The position numbers and the translations under genes were made by a program. 64,000 nucleotides of DNA from Penelope pileata. Lineage: Eukaryota > Chordata > Aves > Galliformes > Cracidae. Shown piece after piece: positions 1 through 12,600 of this stretch. A model generated the notes under the pieces. It did no database searches. It was not told the origin of the DNA and saw only the letters and a list, made by a program, of their open reading frames with translations. The stretch covers positions 212,917 through 276,916 of the forward strand of contig WBMW01003259.1 in NCBI GenBank assembly GCA_013396635.1, given 5' to 3'. The stretch's first letter is position 1. Every line of letters starts with the position of its first letter.

Positions 1-364
1 CTGCTCCACTATTAATTTCTATTAATATATATTAATTTACTTTACACTTACTCAAGCTAAATTGCCCTTTTTCTGTTTTGAGCCTGAAGGCACTGGAAGC
101 TCTTTGGATTCTCTGCCAATATGCATCCTTTTATGACTGAAATGGCTGCTGTGACAAGCAGTCACTACTAATTTTTTCTTCTGTCCATTTTCTGAAGTGA
201 CATTCTTCCTAACATTGGCCTTCCTGGAAATCATTCATCTGTGTTGATTCCATTAGTGCTTTCTCATAATTCTCAGTATTTTTAACTAGGTTCTGCAGGG
301 AACTTATGCTGCGGGGTGAAAAGTTAGTGCTGATCCCTCTCTTTCCTGTTTTTTTTCCCCTTAG
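1..364 (+). other. UMODL1: 3' end of the first UMODL1 intron
   Basis: AT-rich intronic sequence ending in a good acceptor: a run of pyrimidines (about 340-362) followed by TTAG at 361-364. The next exon starts in codon position 2, so one nucleotide comes from an exon beyond the left edge. I see no ATG followed by a signal peptide here, so the first coding exon is outside the window. Confidence 0.7.
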
Positions 365-607
365 AAAAAGGCCTCTCTTTGCTAGGCTATCATCTCTGCA
401 ACTACAGCCTGACCAAAAATGTGTTTAAGATGGTTGCCTACCAGAAGTCCTATGAGAAAAACACTTCCTGTGGTGGATGGATACCGTGGATGGTGTGTCC
501 CCGGACGTACTACAAAACGCAGTATCACACCGTTGAAGTCCCTGAGACCATCAACCTTACAGATTGCTGTGAAGGATATGAACAAGTTGGACTTTACTGC
601 TCTTTAA
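365..607 (+). CDS. UMODL1: UMODL1 exon 2: EMI domain
   Basis: The exon encodes the cysteine-rich EMI domain that follows the signal peptide. It reads EKGLSLLGYHLCNY at its start, has the central GGWIPW and CPRTYY segments, and ends with the CCEGYEQVGLYC motif typical of EMI domains. Three N-glycosylation sequons are visible (NYS, NTS, NLT). The acceptor is TTAG at 361-364 and the donor is AA|GTAAGT at 608. Both ends are phase 1. EMI domains are extracellular and usually mediate multimerisation or protein contacts. The tryptophan and cysteine pattern matches mammalian UMODL1 closely, so I am confident of both the family and the boundaries. Confidence 0.93.
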
Positions 608-3600
608 GTAAGTTTTAGTTAGATTAATTGTTGAAATAAATGCTCTTGCTGAAAGAGGATTCACTAAACTGAAACACTCAAAGACTTAATTCACTTCTGG
701 GCAGTACACTCCTGTTCACTGAAATCAGTAAGTCTGCAAAAATCCGTAGTAAACTGTGTTCAACATGCTAAGGTGTAGACTTGAAACACTAATGCTCCTG
801 GTTCTTCCTGTTTGCCACCCTTAGTCACAAAATTGCCAAAGTTGCAGGTGAGCAAGAAGAAGGCACTTGCTTGTTATCTCTAGAAGGGCGCATTGTTTGT
901 CCTGGTTCAGGCCAGTATCTGCGACCAGGTGTGGTAACTCATGTAGCCTTGCTATATGCTGTATCCACTATCAGTGTGCTTGCATTTACTGTAGGAGCTT
1001 TCTTCTCAAAAGTAATTTAGGATGCACTTATGGTAGCATTTCCTTTGATTTGGAGCAGGATCGGTTCCCAGGCTGCTAAGCCAATTTTGACCTTAATTTA
1101 AAACAACCTGAGGCCTTGGGCAAGTTGCTACCAACTGCTTTCCTACCAAAACTGCATTAGAACCCATCCTCTCCAATTCCTTGGTCACCTAGGGCTATGT
1201 TGTTGAAAGCGGTGAACCTTTTAGTGGATCTGATCTAATTCCTGAGTTATAACAAGAGCCTGCTTAGGAATACTTAATCATCTTTGACTCAAGATGGAAG
1301 CTTTTCCCCCTTCCCACTTGAGGATCACCGTATGCCAACAAGAAATTCTTTATCTTTAGCAAGACTTGGCTCAGAGATGGAAGGGATCCCTTGGGGAAAA
1401 TGTGTTTCCAGAGAATCTCCAGTGGGTTCTTCTGACCAAGTGCCAGTGGGTGTTGGTCTACCCAAGTAAGCTTGTGTAACTTGACACGTTTCCGATAGCA
1501 TTAAAATGGAGTGAAACATTTTGTGAATCCTTTTTGGTAAAAGAGGAATTGACTTTGATTTCTATGAGATTCTTTAAGAGTTTCTGTAATCAAGCTGAAG
1601 TTATGCTTGCAAAAAAATCGTCCAGGTAGCATTTTGCACTGGATTATATGTATTTGTTTGGGAAGATTCGAATTATACCCATATAATTTTTTTTAATGCA
1701 GCTTTTTATTATAAGTCACGTGTTGTTCATCTGAACAGGCATGTTGGACTAGCAGGACAGCTAACCCAGGATCCAGAAAACTTCTGTCAGACTTAATTTT
1801 GTCTCCTTTTTTCAGCGTGACATTGCTTTTTCTCCATTTCCTCTTTTCATGGTCTGGTCATGGGAATTTACATAGTGTCAACACTGTGACAAAAGATGAA
1901 AAGGAAAGGTCCTATTTCAGCCCTGGCTCTCTTCTTGGGTCACAAGATTTAAGTGACTTAGTTTTATGGGAATGTCCCTGAGCCTCTCCCTGCATTGGAT
2001 CATGCAACGTGACACGAGAGGCTATGAGCCATATGTTTTGCCATGGGATGTGTCAAGAAGAATGTGTTCATCCTACCTTTAAGTTACTTCAGACATTAAA
2101 AAATGAAGTACCAAACACTTTTCTACAACGTTCTGGTAGAATTTTTACAAGTTGCTGGTAGAATATTGTGTCTAGCAGGAAAATGCTTTCAACAGAAAGA
2201 TTGGAATACAGAAATGGTCGTTGTGCTTTATTCTTAAAACGATTTGCTAGAGAAGGAGAACAGCGTAATTAGGCACACATTACGCCTCACTTATTGTATC
2301 CTGCGATTGTTTTGTCTCAGTAGCTGTGGTGGAGTGTCAGCCAGCGCAGAATTTGACCTGCAGGTTACAGTATTTCCAGGCAATCTTGTTTGACTAGTGA
2401 AGGACGCACCCAAAATAATGCATATTTTCCAAGCAGCGCTTCCAGGCTTGGGGAAATCTCCAGCAGATCTAATTAATGTTGAGGAGTCACTTCAGCAAGA
2501 TCCTTTCAGTATACACACGTGTGTGTACATGGGTGCACATATGTAGCGCAAATAAATTAGCCCAGTGACAAGGCTGAGGAGCAGTTGGAGAAAACTGCTT
2601 TCTAATTCCCTGGGACAGGGAAATAACTGTGTCAGCAGATGTTGAGGAGTGAGCAGCTGCTCCTGGTTGTCTGTATTTGCACAAGAAACCCCTCCAGGGA
2701 TCACGATTTTCAAAGTGCTTCAGAACTTCTGAAAATCAAGACAATCCTCTTGGCTGTTAAAAAAAAAAAAAAAAAAGGCATCCTGGTAACATTTTTTTCC
2801 CTGTATAATTATATGCCCTTTAAAAGCATCTCTAAAGAAATGTTAGGCTTGAGAGGTGTCAGTGAGTTTATTTCCTATAACTTTAACAAATCCGTAAATC
2901 TCCTGTGAAGCTCAGCTGCAGAATTCCCAGTCTGCCCTCGCCACATTGTTGACGCACACTCTGGGCAGGTTTGTCCATGAAATGCTGTGGTCACCTTGAC
3001 TCTTTGCCTGTCAAAATTAATTTGGGAATAATTTAAACCATAAAAGGATTCGCCTGGCTTCTAGGCGATTTCTCTGTTTAGATTATTCCAGTATCTTTGT
3101 TTTTTGGGGCATTAGTCATATATTCTGTGAATGGTAATGCACTGTCTAGACACAGTCTTAAATAAATGATGAAAAGAGAAACGGTAACTGCTGAAATTAC
3201 TGCACAGCATGCTGCTGAACTTCTGTCATTTTCTTCTTGATGTTATCCACGCTGGCATGCTCTCCATCCTACCAGGAGCTGAAGGGGCCGCACGACCTCT
3301 CACAGCTCTCTGATCCTGGTTTCTCCCCACATTTTCTTTCAAGAAGGAACCATTCACCCCTGCCTGGAACACAGCAGGCTCTGCTTTTCTTATTTCTTTA
3401 CCATTGGGGCAAAAATAGCGAAACCATTCGTCAATTTACTCTGGTAGTTCTCACTGATTGCCCATCAGTCCGTTAGGATAGTTTTATACATGGGCATGCA
3501 CACACACAACCTACTTCAACTTTTTTTTAAAATTATGAATCTAAAAGCTAGAAAGTGCTATAATTAATTCTAAAACTAGAATTAAATGAAAGCTGTCATT

Positions 3601-6600
3601 ATTTCCTCTCCTTTTGCTTGTGCATGCAGGCAAACAATCCCTGCTCGTTACCCGACCCACTGCCTCGCTCCAAGGACCCTGATTCCATGTGGCAGCAGAA
3701 TCCCCCTCAGGAGCATCCCGGTGGTGCCTCTGTGTTCGTTGTGTGGTTCAGAGCTCTGCTAAGGCTCTCTCTGAGCAAAGAATTATTTATCACCTCCTGA
3801 GGTGAATCCTGGGGTGATGCCCAGACAGCAATTCATCTTCACGCTGCCCATAGGAGAGGAGGGAGGCTATCTGCCTTTCACAGCCGCAGCAAGGCTTGGA
3901 TCAAATCATTCTGCGTGCGTACTCTGAGATGCCCAGAGTGTGATTTCCGTTTGCCACTTATTTATTTTTATCCCCGGGGTGCTCAGCACCGCCTTCAGCA
4001 CCGTGTGTGTGTGGAGCGTGGAGCCTGGTGCTTTCAATGGCAGATCCCAGGGTTCCTCAGGATTTCAGAAAACAACTGTAAACTCAAAAAAACATACATG
4101 GCAGGTGCCTGGGTAGCTCCTGGTGGGGCTGAGACCTTTCAGCCCTGTAGGCAGGTGTCTGTGCGCTGAGTCTAACCGGGACAGCGGGAGCCCCAGAAGG
4201 CCATGGGGCAGCAGTGCTACCGGGGGCACGTGGGCAACGCTGCGGCATCACCCCAGGGTGGGAAGGTGCCAAAACGCTGTGCTTCGAGGGTATGCTCCCA
4301 CACGGTCCCACAGCTATGTCCTGGCCAGGTTTCAGTCGCTGGATCCTGAGTGTGTTCTAGCAGATGTGTTCTAGTTTTTCATAGGAAAGGGCACTAAGTG
4401 TTTATCAGGTGCTGAGCCAGTACATCTGCATGCTGCCCTCCATCCCTCTTAAGTCCTGGACGGGTGATCAGGACGGACAACCTCCATCTGGGCAAGTAAA
4501 GCCTAGCGATGCTCAAAGACCCCTGAAGCAGGGGGGGTGTGATGAGAACCATCAGTCTGCCTTTGCAACAGGCTTTGCCAGGAGCTCCTTCTGTAGAATT
4601 GTAGATTTGTCTCCCCCTCTTGATGCCTGAGAGGAATGCAGGGCTTAGGCCTCCAGTCCTGCAGCACCCTCCGTGTGACGCTCCATGGAAGGAGGATGGG
4701 GAAGGAGGATGTGGATGAGCCAGCAGTGACCCTCAGCACCCACCTCCTGGGACATGTCCCCAGCTCTCCTGCGTTTCTCCTTTTGCACATTTCTGTGGAT
4801 AATGGGGGAAGAAATTTTATCCATCACCCGACTGACGGACCTGTTGGCCTGCTCGCTCCCCAGCACTGGCAGAGCTGCTTGGTGGATGGTGTAGCTCTGG
4901 GTGACCGTCCCCAAGCTGATCGAAATGGAAAGCGTAAATCAAATTTGCAAAGTGCATCTGGTGCAATTAGGCAGAAATGTGATGTGAATCCATCTCCGTT
5001 TCTGCTGATGCGAAAATTATGACCTTTAGATTTTAGATAAATGGCTAGTGTGGAGCTCAGCCAGCTCTCGGCAGTGTTTTCCGAGATTGCATGTGACCCA
5101 TTAGATCGTTTACACCATACATATCTGCCCCTCTAGTTTTATGGTTTCGTTGCCCTCTTCTTTATGTTTTAATAAATATGTATATATAAAAAGTTTTGTT
5201 ACCTATATACATTAATACATTAACTGTATTATATATCTTATATGTGGCCCAAGACAATTCTCCTTCACTCAGTGTGGCCCAGGCAAGCCAAAAGGTTGGG
5301 CCACAGTTCAACATGGCAGAAGAGGACCTGGGTGGAAGAAATTGCTTTGATGCCCATATATTTTGCATGCAAATCTTTAAAATTGCACGTGTAAGTTGCC
5401 CGTGTGCAGCTGAGAGGTCTCAGCTCCGTGCCTTTGTTGTTCTCCAGCTCATGGGTTTTGGCAGGTTTTTCAGGAGAGAGGTGGACCCTCATCATTAAAT
5501 GATGCTTGCTTTTCTAAATTGTCCTTCAGAGACCCTTGACAAGTGTATTGTGGTGCCCCAAAGACATAGATTATAGTCTTAAAACCACTACTTGTAATGG
5601 ACTTTATGCAAATATGACTGCGTGCCCTGTTTTGCAGAAATGGCTGAAAATTATACGTGTTGAGTTTTGCATGCTGTGTTTTGAGCTATATCCCTAGGCT
5701 GGAGATTGAACTGGGTATTTGGAGTGCTTAAAATGAGACCTGTTCTGAAGTGGACTAACAAGCCAAAGCTCTCTGTCTGCAGCAGGCTTCAGCCTACCAT
5801 GGATTTGCAGAGAAGGGGACCAGGTATATACAAGTGGCAGCAAGTGACAGAGATATAGTTTAAAACTTGATTAATCAAGATCATTTGCTTATTTAAGAAG
5901 CTTACTTTGCTTAGGCCAAAAGGCATAGATTCAGCATTCTATTCTACTTCATGAAAACCTAACAGATTTACTTGTATTCAAAGCCTCCAGATAACAAATT
6001 GAAAACCTGCAGAAATAGGGATTTGCTGTAGACTTTTCATTCTCTATGGACTTTATTATGTCAAAAGTGGTTTTCCTGGACTGCAGCCTTCTTCTATGGC
6101 AAGAATAATTTTCGTTTATCTCCAAGCTGACTTTAATTGCTTGGTAAATGGATCGTGAGTTTGTAGGATCAAAAATATGAGTGAAATGAATGGAAATGGT
6201 TAAACAGAACCTCCTGATTTCCGAAGCTACCTGTTTGCTTCGATCATTATGTATCATTTGGATTAGTCATAGCTGGCATCATGTATGTTTTCTGCCTTGC
6301 AGTGCTCCAACTTCTCCGCATTTAGACTCTGTCTGTCTGTCTGCCTGTCTGTCTGTCTGTACATCATCACTAGTGGGAAATTACCAGTTCGAAATTTCTG
6401 CAACAGAAATGTCATGAAAGAGGGAAATTTTTTTACATCTTTAGAATGAAACAATGGCATCTGGACTGCTATTTTCTCCCCATGAAAATCTCAGAGCAGA
6501 CAATTTTCTAAAATGATGAGGACATGTTTTCTATAAATTAAATAGCAGTTTTATGGAAACAATTCTCTATATTTTTGTCCTCAGAAGTGTTTTTGTTTCT

Positions 6601-9600
6601 TAGTGCTCAACAGGTCCAGTGTATTTGCCTCAAGACCTGGTATTTGTCCAATGGAGAGTATGGAAACATCTGATTATCCTTGCACGTTCGATGCTGAATG
6701 TCCAGGGCTTAAAAAATGCTGCAACTCATCCAAAGGAGCAGGCTGTGTGGATCCAAAGCCAGAGGGTATGTTACTGATAAATTCAAGACTGCTTCTAATA
6801 GAAATGTGCTTAATTTTTCCTTCTGAGGGTGGGAGTGGGCAGAACAACTGTTACCATAGCTCTTCATAAAACAAACATGGGAATCTGCCTTGGGTCAGCT
6901 CCAGGATATTCAGTTTCTGTGCTTGTGCCCATGGGACTGAGCAGAGGATGCTGAAGGTCCGTTGGACCTTGCATGGCTTCTCCGCCTCAGCTGACACTGC
7001 TGCCTGTGGCATACCAGAGCAGGAGCTGGCGGCTGCATGTGGACCCTTGGTAATATCAAAGTTAAAGCTTGCTTCAGTTTCTTAGAGCCTTCCTGCAGCT
7101 CCGCAGCTTTCTATAGCGTCAGATCTCAGATGACTTGGCTGTTTTGTTTTGTACACTTCAGAAAGGATGTTCTGGTACAACGTGACAGTGCTGGTGAAAA
7201 TGGACTTTAATGAACTAAATAGAGTGGATCCCCTCTTTCTGAACCATTCACGCCTTTTGCACTCCATGGTACGTACAAACACGAGCGCTCTCGCGTGTTG
7301 CTCGCTGCATCCACGCTTCTGTTACTCATTGACTACCACTTGCTTCAGCCCAGTGGGGAGCCCGCAGTCCTCTGGGCACCACCTTGACAGCTGCTCCCCC
7401 TACAGTTTGGTCCTAATATGTCCCTTATTGGTGAATGTCATCCTTGTGGAGCTCAAGTACAATTAACTGATCTAGCAGTTTCTTCAGTAAAATTTTCAGG
7501 AAAACTTTCACATTCTGAAACATAGTTTTCTTCCTGCTTAAGCGGTGCGTGCTGCAGCTTTGGGTTTATGACAGACTGGGTCTGGATTTCATGAACTGCA
7601 GAGCTTGATGTTATCTAATACTGGGTTTTGAGCTGAACCTTTCAAGAGATAGATCTGATCCATGACACTAGGAACTATGTGGGAGGTGATCTCTGTAGTG
7701 CCAGAAGTTTCACTGTGAAAACCCAGGGTGGTGGCATGGGACCATGTCTGGATCAAGGGCATCTCATCGTCACCCCTGCCACAGAAGCAGCTTCCTCCTA
7801 CCTGAATTTCCCCTTATGATATCTTAAAAAAGTGAGAAACAGTCCCTGTGTAGTAAGGGCAATTATCTACCAAGGCTTTTATGTTTGGTCTAAAGCAAGC
7901 TATGGCAAAGTTGAACACTCAAAAATATAGGAAATACAAAATGAAAATTAGCAACGATCCACTACCCAGAGCAATGTCTTCCAGGCCCTGTCTGCTCCAC
8001 TGGGTCCTGACGCTCAGCCCAACACCATCCCCTTTCTCTGGTTCCTGACTCCCTGTTACGATGACTTGGTTAATCTGACGGTCCCTCCATGGCTTAGTAC
8101 CAGCCTTCTTGCTCAATCTATTACTTTTCTTCTTTTTCTTTCTATTTCCTTTGCCAGCAGTCCTTGCAGTTACCTACAGCAGGAATAGTTGGGCAGCTTT
8201 GTTAATTACAGTTGCACTGTAATAGGCTGTCTAAAGTATATTCTGTTTGTGGCCATTTTGGCGTTTAAGCATTGCATGCCAAGGAGACTTTTGCCACGTT
8301 GTCCTGGATTCCACCCTCCTGTCCAAGCATTTAAGATCTGACATGCAGCTCCACACTTTTCTTAGCTTGGCTTTACTACCCTGTATCTCTTTTGTAAAAA
8401 GTGGTAATAAGAAGAGCTCACATTGCGTAAATACAGACCTAAATGTTGCTGCTTTCCTGACGTTACTGAATTGGCACATTTTGCGCTCAGTTTCTGATAT
8501 AATCATTGCGTTGGTTGTGCCTCACTGGCGTACAGCTGTACTGATAAATAAGTGAGATACCAAAGTGCTTCTTCACCTGTTTTCCAGATTACTGGTGCAT
8601 TACAGCCCTTGAATGCCTCTGTGCACCATATCCAGAGCAACCACGTAGAAATATATGCTGGGACAGTGACCTCTCAGGTTCTCATTGGACTGCCTCAACC
8701 AGCTCCACTGGCAGAGGTTTCTTCTTCCTTGAAGGACATTGTGAAGCGCGTGTATGAAGTGATTGACACGGAAGTGCAAGGTTACTTATTATAATCTTGT
8801 CCCTGGGGGAAGACTTTTCAGAGGCTTTGTCCCTCCTCACTTGGGATTTTGTCTGTATGACTATTGGTTATGGCTTGATAGTCAGAGTGAGTCTTGTAAA
8901 CTTTGCAAATGTGACTGTAATCCACGTATTACAGGACGAAGCGAAGGCTGTAGTTAATTTTGGAGTGAATAGTTTGGAGGGCATGCTCCTGCTTCCTCAG
9001 TTAAATTTATTTTCTCCTAATAGATAAATGAAATAACAAAGATATTGAAGTTTGCTAGCTGTATTAAGCAAGCTTTTAAGTATTACGAAAACTCTGTTTT
9101 CATAGACTTGTAATGCTTCCAGTAACTTGCATGAAACGAGGAGCATTTGTAGCCTGTTAATTACTGCTGTTTATTAATCCACTTTTTTAAACATTAAGTA
9201 AATATTTAAACATGTTTGATTTAAAATAATTTAACCTCTTTATTATTGCCTAGTTACCTGAACATCTTCACTCCTGACATGCATCCATAAATACCGTTTC
9301 TCATTACTTCTTATTCTGTACTGACTTTTGGAAACTCAGACCAGCTTTCAGTGGGGTTCCTGGGCAGATCTCCCTCTGCTGACCCTCAGGGTTGGATGAC
9401 ACCCTGGAACTGAGAGAGAGAGCTGCTGCTAATTGTCTTCTTAATCCAAACAAACAGAGTAAAAAGTGATGGTCTTATAAGTGAGTGGGGGCTAGTTTCA
9501 GGGAAGGGCAGCATTCTGATTTCATTGTACACATGTAAACCTGGAGCTGTTTCCGCAGAGTTGCTACAGATTTACACTGAATTCATCCTATTCAGAGCAG

Positions 9601-12600
9601 ATCAGCCTTGATGCTGCTATCAGTATCTGTGTAAGCTTTGTTCTTCTTCTTAGATGTCGATGAATGCTCCTATGCTGAATTCAATGCTTGTCCTGAGCGA
9701 AACACCTGTGTAAATCTTGAGGGTCATTACAGCTGCAGCCCTGAGCACCAACAAGCAGGTGTCAGCTCCCTCCAGCTGAACACAAGAGATGGTAAGGAAG
9801 GTGGGTGTCACCTTGGGAAATACTCAGAATGCTTCTGCAGGAGCTCCTGGAGCACACACGGCCCCTTCTCCTCCTGCTGGCAGAAGGTGCTGCATAAGCC
9901 CGCTCGCCAGCTGTTTCTGATGAAATGCAGTGTGTTTATGTCAAAGATTTATTTCCAGACCATTTCTTGTACCTCACCCTCAGCTGTCCTTTCTCACCTG
10001 ACAACACGCCTAGCTTCAGGCCCCAACAGCTTCTCTGAGCAAGTCACTCACTGTCAGTACACCTCCCTGGAGCCCGGGGAATACCATCAGTGACATTATG
10101 TGTACTTGAAGTCTCCTTCCCGTTCTGACTGCGTGACTCTGGGCTTGCACAGTCCCACCTTGAGCTGCTGCTCTGTCGCTGAGTCCTCTGCTGGAGGCAG
10201 CTGGAGTGTGGCAATGTGTGAAGTAACTCTGTCCAGCACCAGTCCAGCGTGCACAGGCACCAATGGGCCTGCTAATAGGCTTGAAGATAACAAAACAAAT
10301 AAGTGCTTGCCAATTCAGTGCTGTAGTTAGAAAACAGTTTTGCAATCCTTTAATCTCAAAAATTGCGATAATGTATTGACTTACCCTTATGTGATGTGAT
10401 AATACATTTATTTTCATTTCTACTTATACTACTTCTAGTGCTGCTTTTCACCTGCAGCAAATGTGAATGGTATTATTTTGGATTTACTTGGTTAGGAATG
10501 CTTTAACTCTGCAACAATGCTGTGTCTCCCTTAGGCATGGCAGCATCTGCTCCAGGCTCAGAGTTGGATCCCATTAATGCTAGCAGTAGCTCTCTGTCTA
10601 TAAGCAATTCCAGTCTCTTCTCCATCACTAACCAATCTACAGATGCTGGGTGCTGTAAGTAACTTTGGATTTGAATGAATATTGGCTTGCTTTAATTCAG
10701 GTGCTCTGTGATCCTTCTTTTTCTGGGGCTCATTGAGTTGCAGGAGGGCGTTCACAAAAGCTGGTGGTAGTCTGGAGTGAATCTCCCCCTAGAGAAAGGG
10801 AAGGACAGAGGATCCTCCAGTGCGAGATTCAGACCAGGAGCTGTGGTGCTATGAACTCACCCCTGGAGAAGCCCCACTGTTAGCCCCATGGCTGATGAGG
10901 GAGCCTGTCCTCCTGGGAGAGGAGATGGCCACGTTGGGCTTCTTGAGCTGCCAGTGCCTGACAAGCCATCTGGTTGCGGATCCCATCACAGGGCTTGGGC
11001 TGAGTTTTCCAAATCCTCCAGTGTGAAGAGGCATGCCAGCAAGGGCAGAGGAAGGCTGGCACCACTTGCCCCTGGGCCCTGCTGAATGCATGTCCTGTGC
11101 CTGTCCTGGATGGAGGTACAGGGGTTCCTCCTGGCCACAGACTCTGGGACAGTCCATGAAGATGTTGATGGGGGACACGAGTCAGGGAAGCTGCCCACAG
11201 CCGCCTTGCGTTGGCATTAGCCCATGTAAACATTCCCCATTATGCATTAAGGCTGTCTGAGGGACTATGATGGGAACAAAGCCTGAGAGATTTATCTTTA
11301 TATCACTGATGTTCAGATAAGATCAGTCCTTTCAGATGAGAGCGGTCACAATCCTTTTTTAACAACATCCTGTTCTTCTTGTGGGAGGAAATAGCTGAAA
11401 GTGGTTCTTTGCCTAGTTCACAGAGACAGGCTGGATTTCCTTATCTTCATCTTTATCCACAGCTTCTGATCCAAGCTGCAGCTAAAGAAATTTGGGATGT
11501 GTCCAGTCCCACCTCGTCATCTCAGTTCTCCCTCTAGGTGGTGGAGGCAGACGGGCTCTGCTGGAGGGCAGTTCACCCTGCCCCATTGAGATACCTCCTC
11601 CGAGAGGAGGAATCATCTCTGAAGGGCCCTGTCTTTTCCTGTTGACATGATAGGGATGACATTGGACTAGTGTGGCATAAATAGATAAAATGCTCCCAGC
11701 CTGCTGCAGTCCGTGGGGATTTTCAAGGCATAAATCAAGGCAGCCTTTGCCTGAAGAGGTGCGTTTTGATGATTTAAGTGACAAGTAAAGCAGATGTAAG
11801 CACACGTAGATTGCACAGATTCACTCTTACAAACCTGTTTCTGCTACTGGAACCCGTAACTCACTGGCTGATTGTTAGTGTAACTAGAGATTCAGCACAA
11901 ATACATAGAGTAAAAGCAGCAAAAACCCAATTGATCGCTCTAATGAGATGGTTCGTGGATGAGGGGACTTTGTACTGTGAAAGGGACCAAATCTGTCCAG
12001 ACATAATGAAAAGAGGAGCTTCCCCTATTGATTGTCAAAGTGCTTGTGTGTAATGGATTTGGGATAGCACAGTGTTTCAAAGATTAAATGTTGCTTTTTT
12101 CTGTGATGGTTCTTCCTGGGATAGATCCCTCTGCAATTATAAACCATCGAATCTTCAGTGTTACCAGCAATGGTTTTGAAATGTCCTGGCATGTCACGTC
12201 TACTCTAAACCATACTTTCCAAGTCCGAGTGTTCAAGGACAAGGAGACTGTACAAAACCTGAAAACAGAGGAAACGAAGATGGATGTGTCTGGACTGGAA
12301 GCAGGTGTGATGTATTCAGTAGAGATCAGCTATGAAACCTGTGGAAAAACCATCCTCTCCCATCAAAATGTTAAAACAGGTAAATAGCCACTTACAGATT
12401 TCTTTATGGGCCTGATGTAAGTGCATCTGCTCAATGTATGGAAGGCTGTAGCAGAATACTGGCTTTGTTTTCTTGGTTTAATATCAAACTCTATCACCTC
12501 TCTCCCCTCCCAACAAAACCAAACATGCAAACAAGCAGAAAATAAACAAGAGAGGGATCTTCTTTTAAACACCAGCATTTTTTCTTCAGCTATATTTCTC

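Larger units (their letters stand above)
608..6603 (+). other. UMODL1: UMODL1 intron 2, about 6 kb
   Basis: GT-AG intron with donor GTAAGT and acceptor TTTCTTAG. It holds a run of 18 A at 2759-2776, a patch resembling a hAT DNA transposon end at 5241-5310, an AT-rich stretch at about 5160-5240 and a CTGT microsatellite at 6329-6360. No further exon with splice sites and UMODL1-like coding was found. Confidence 0.7.

Noticed and set aside
10016..10417. Minus-strand open frame of 133 codons in intron 6
   Set aside because: No domain; lies within a well-defined intron and has no promoter or splice evidence.
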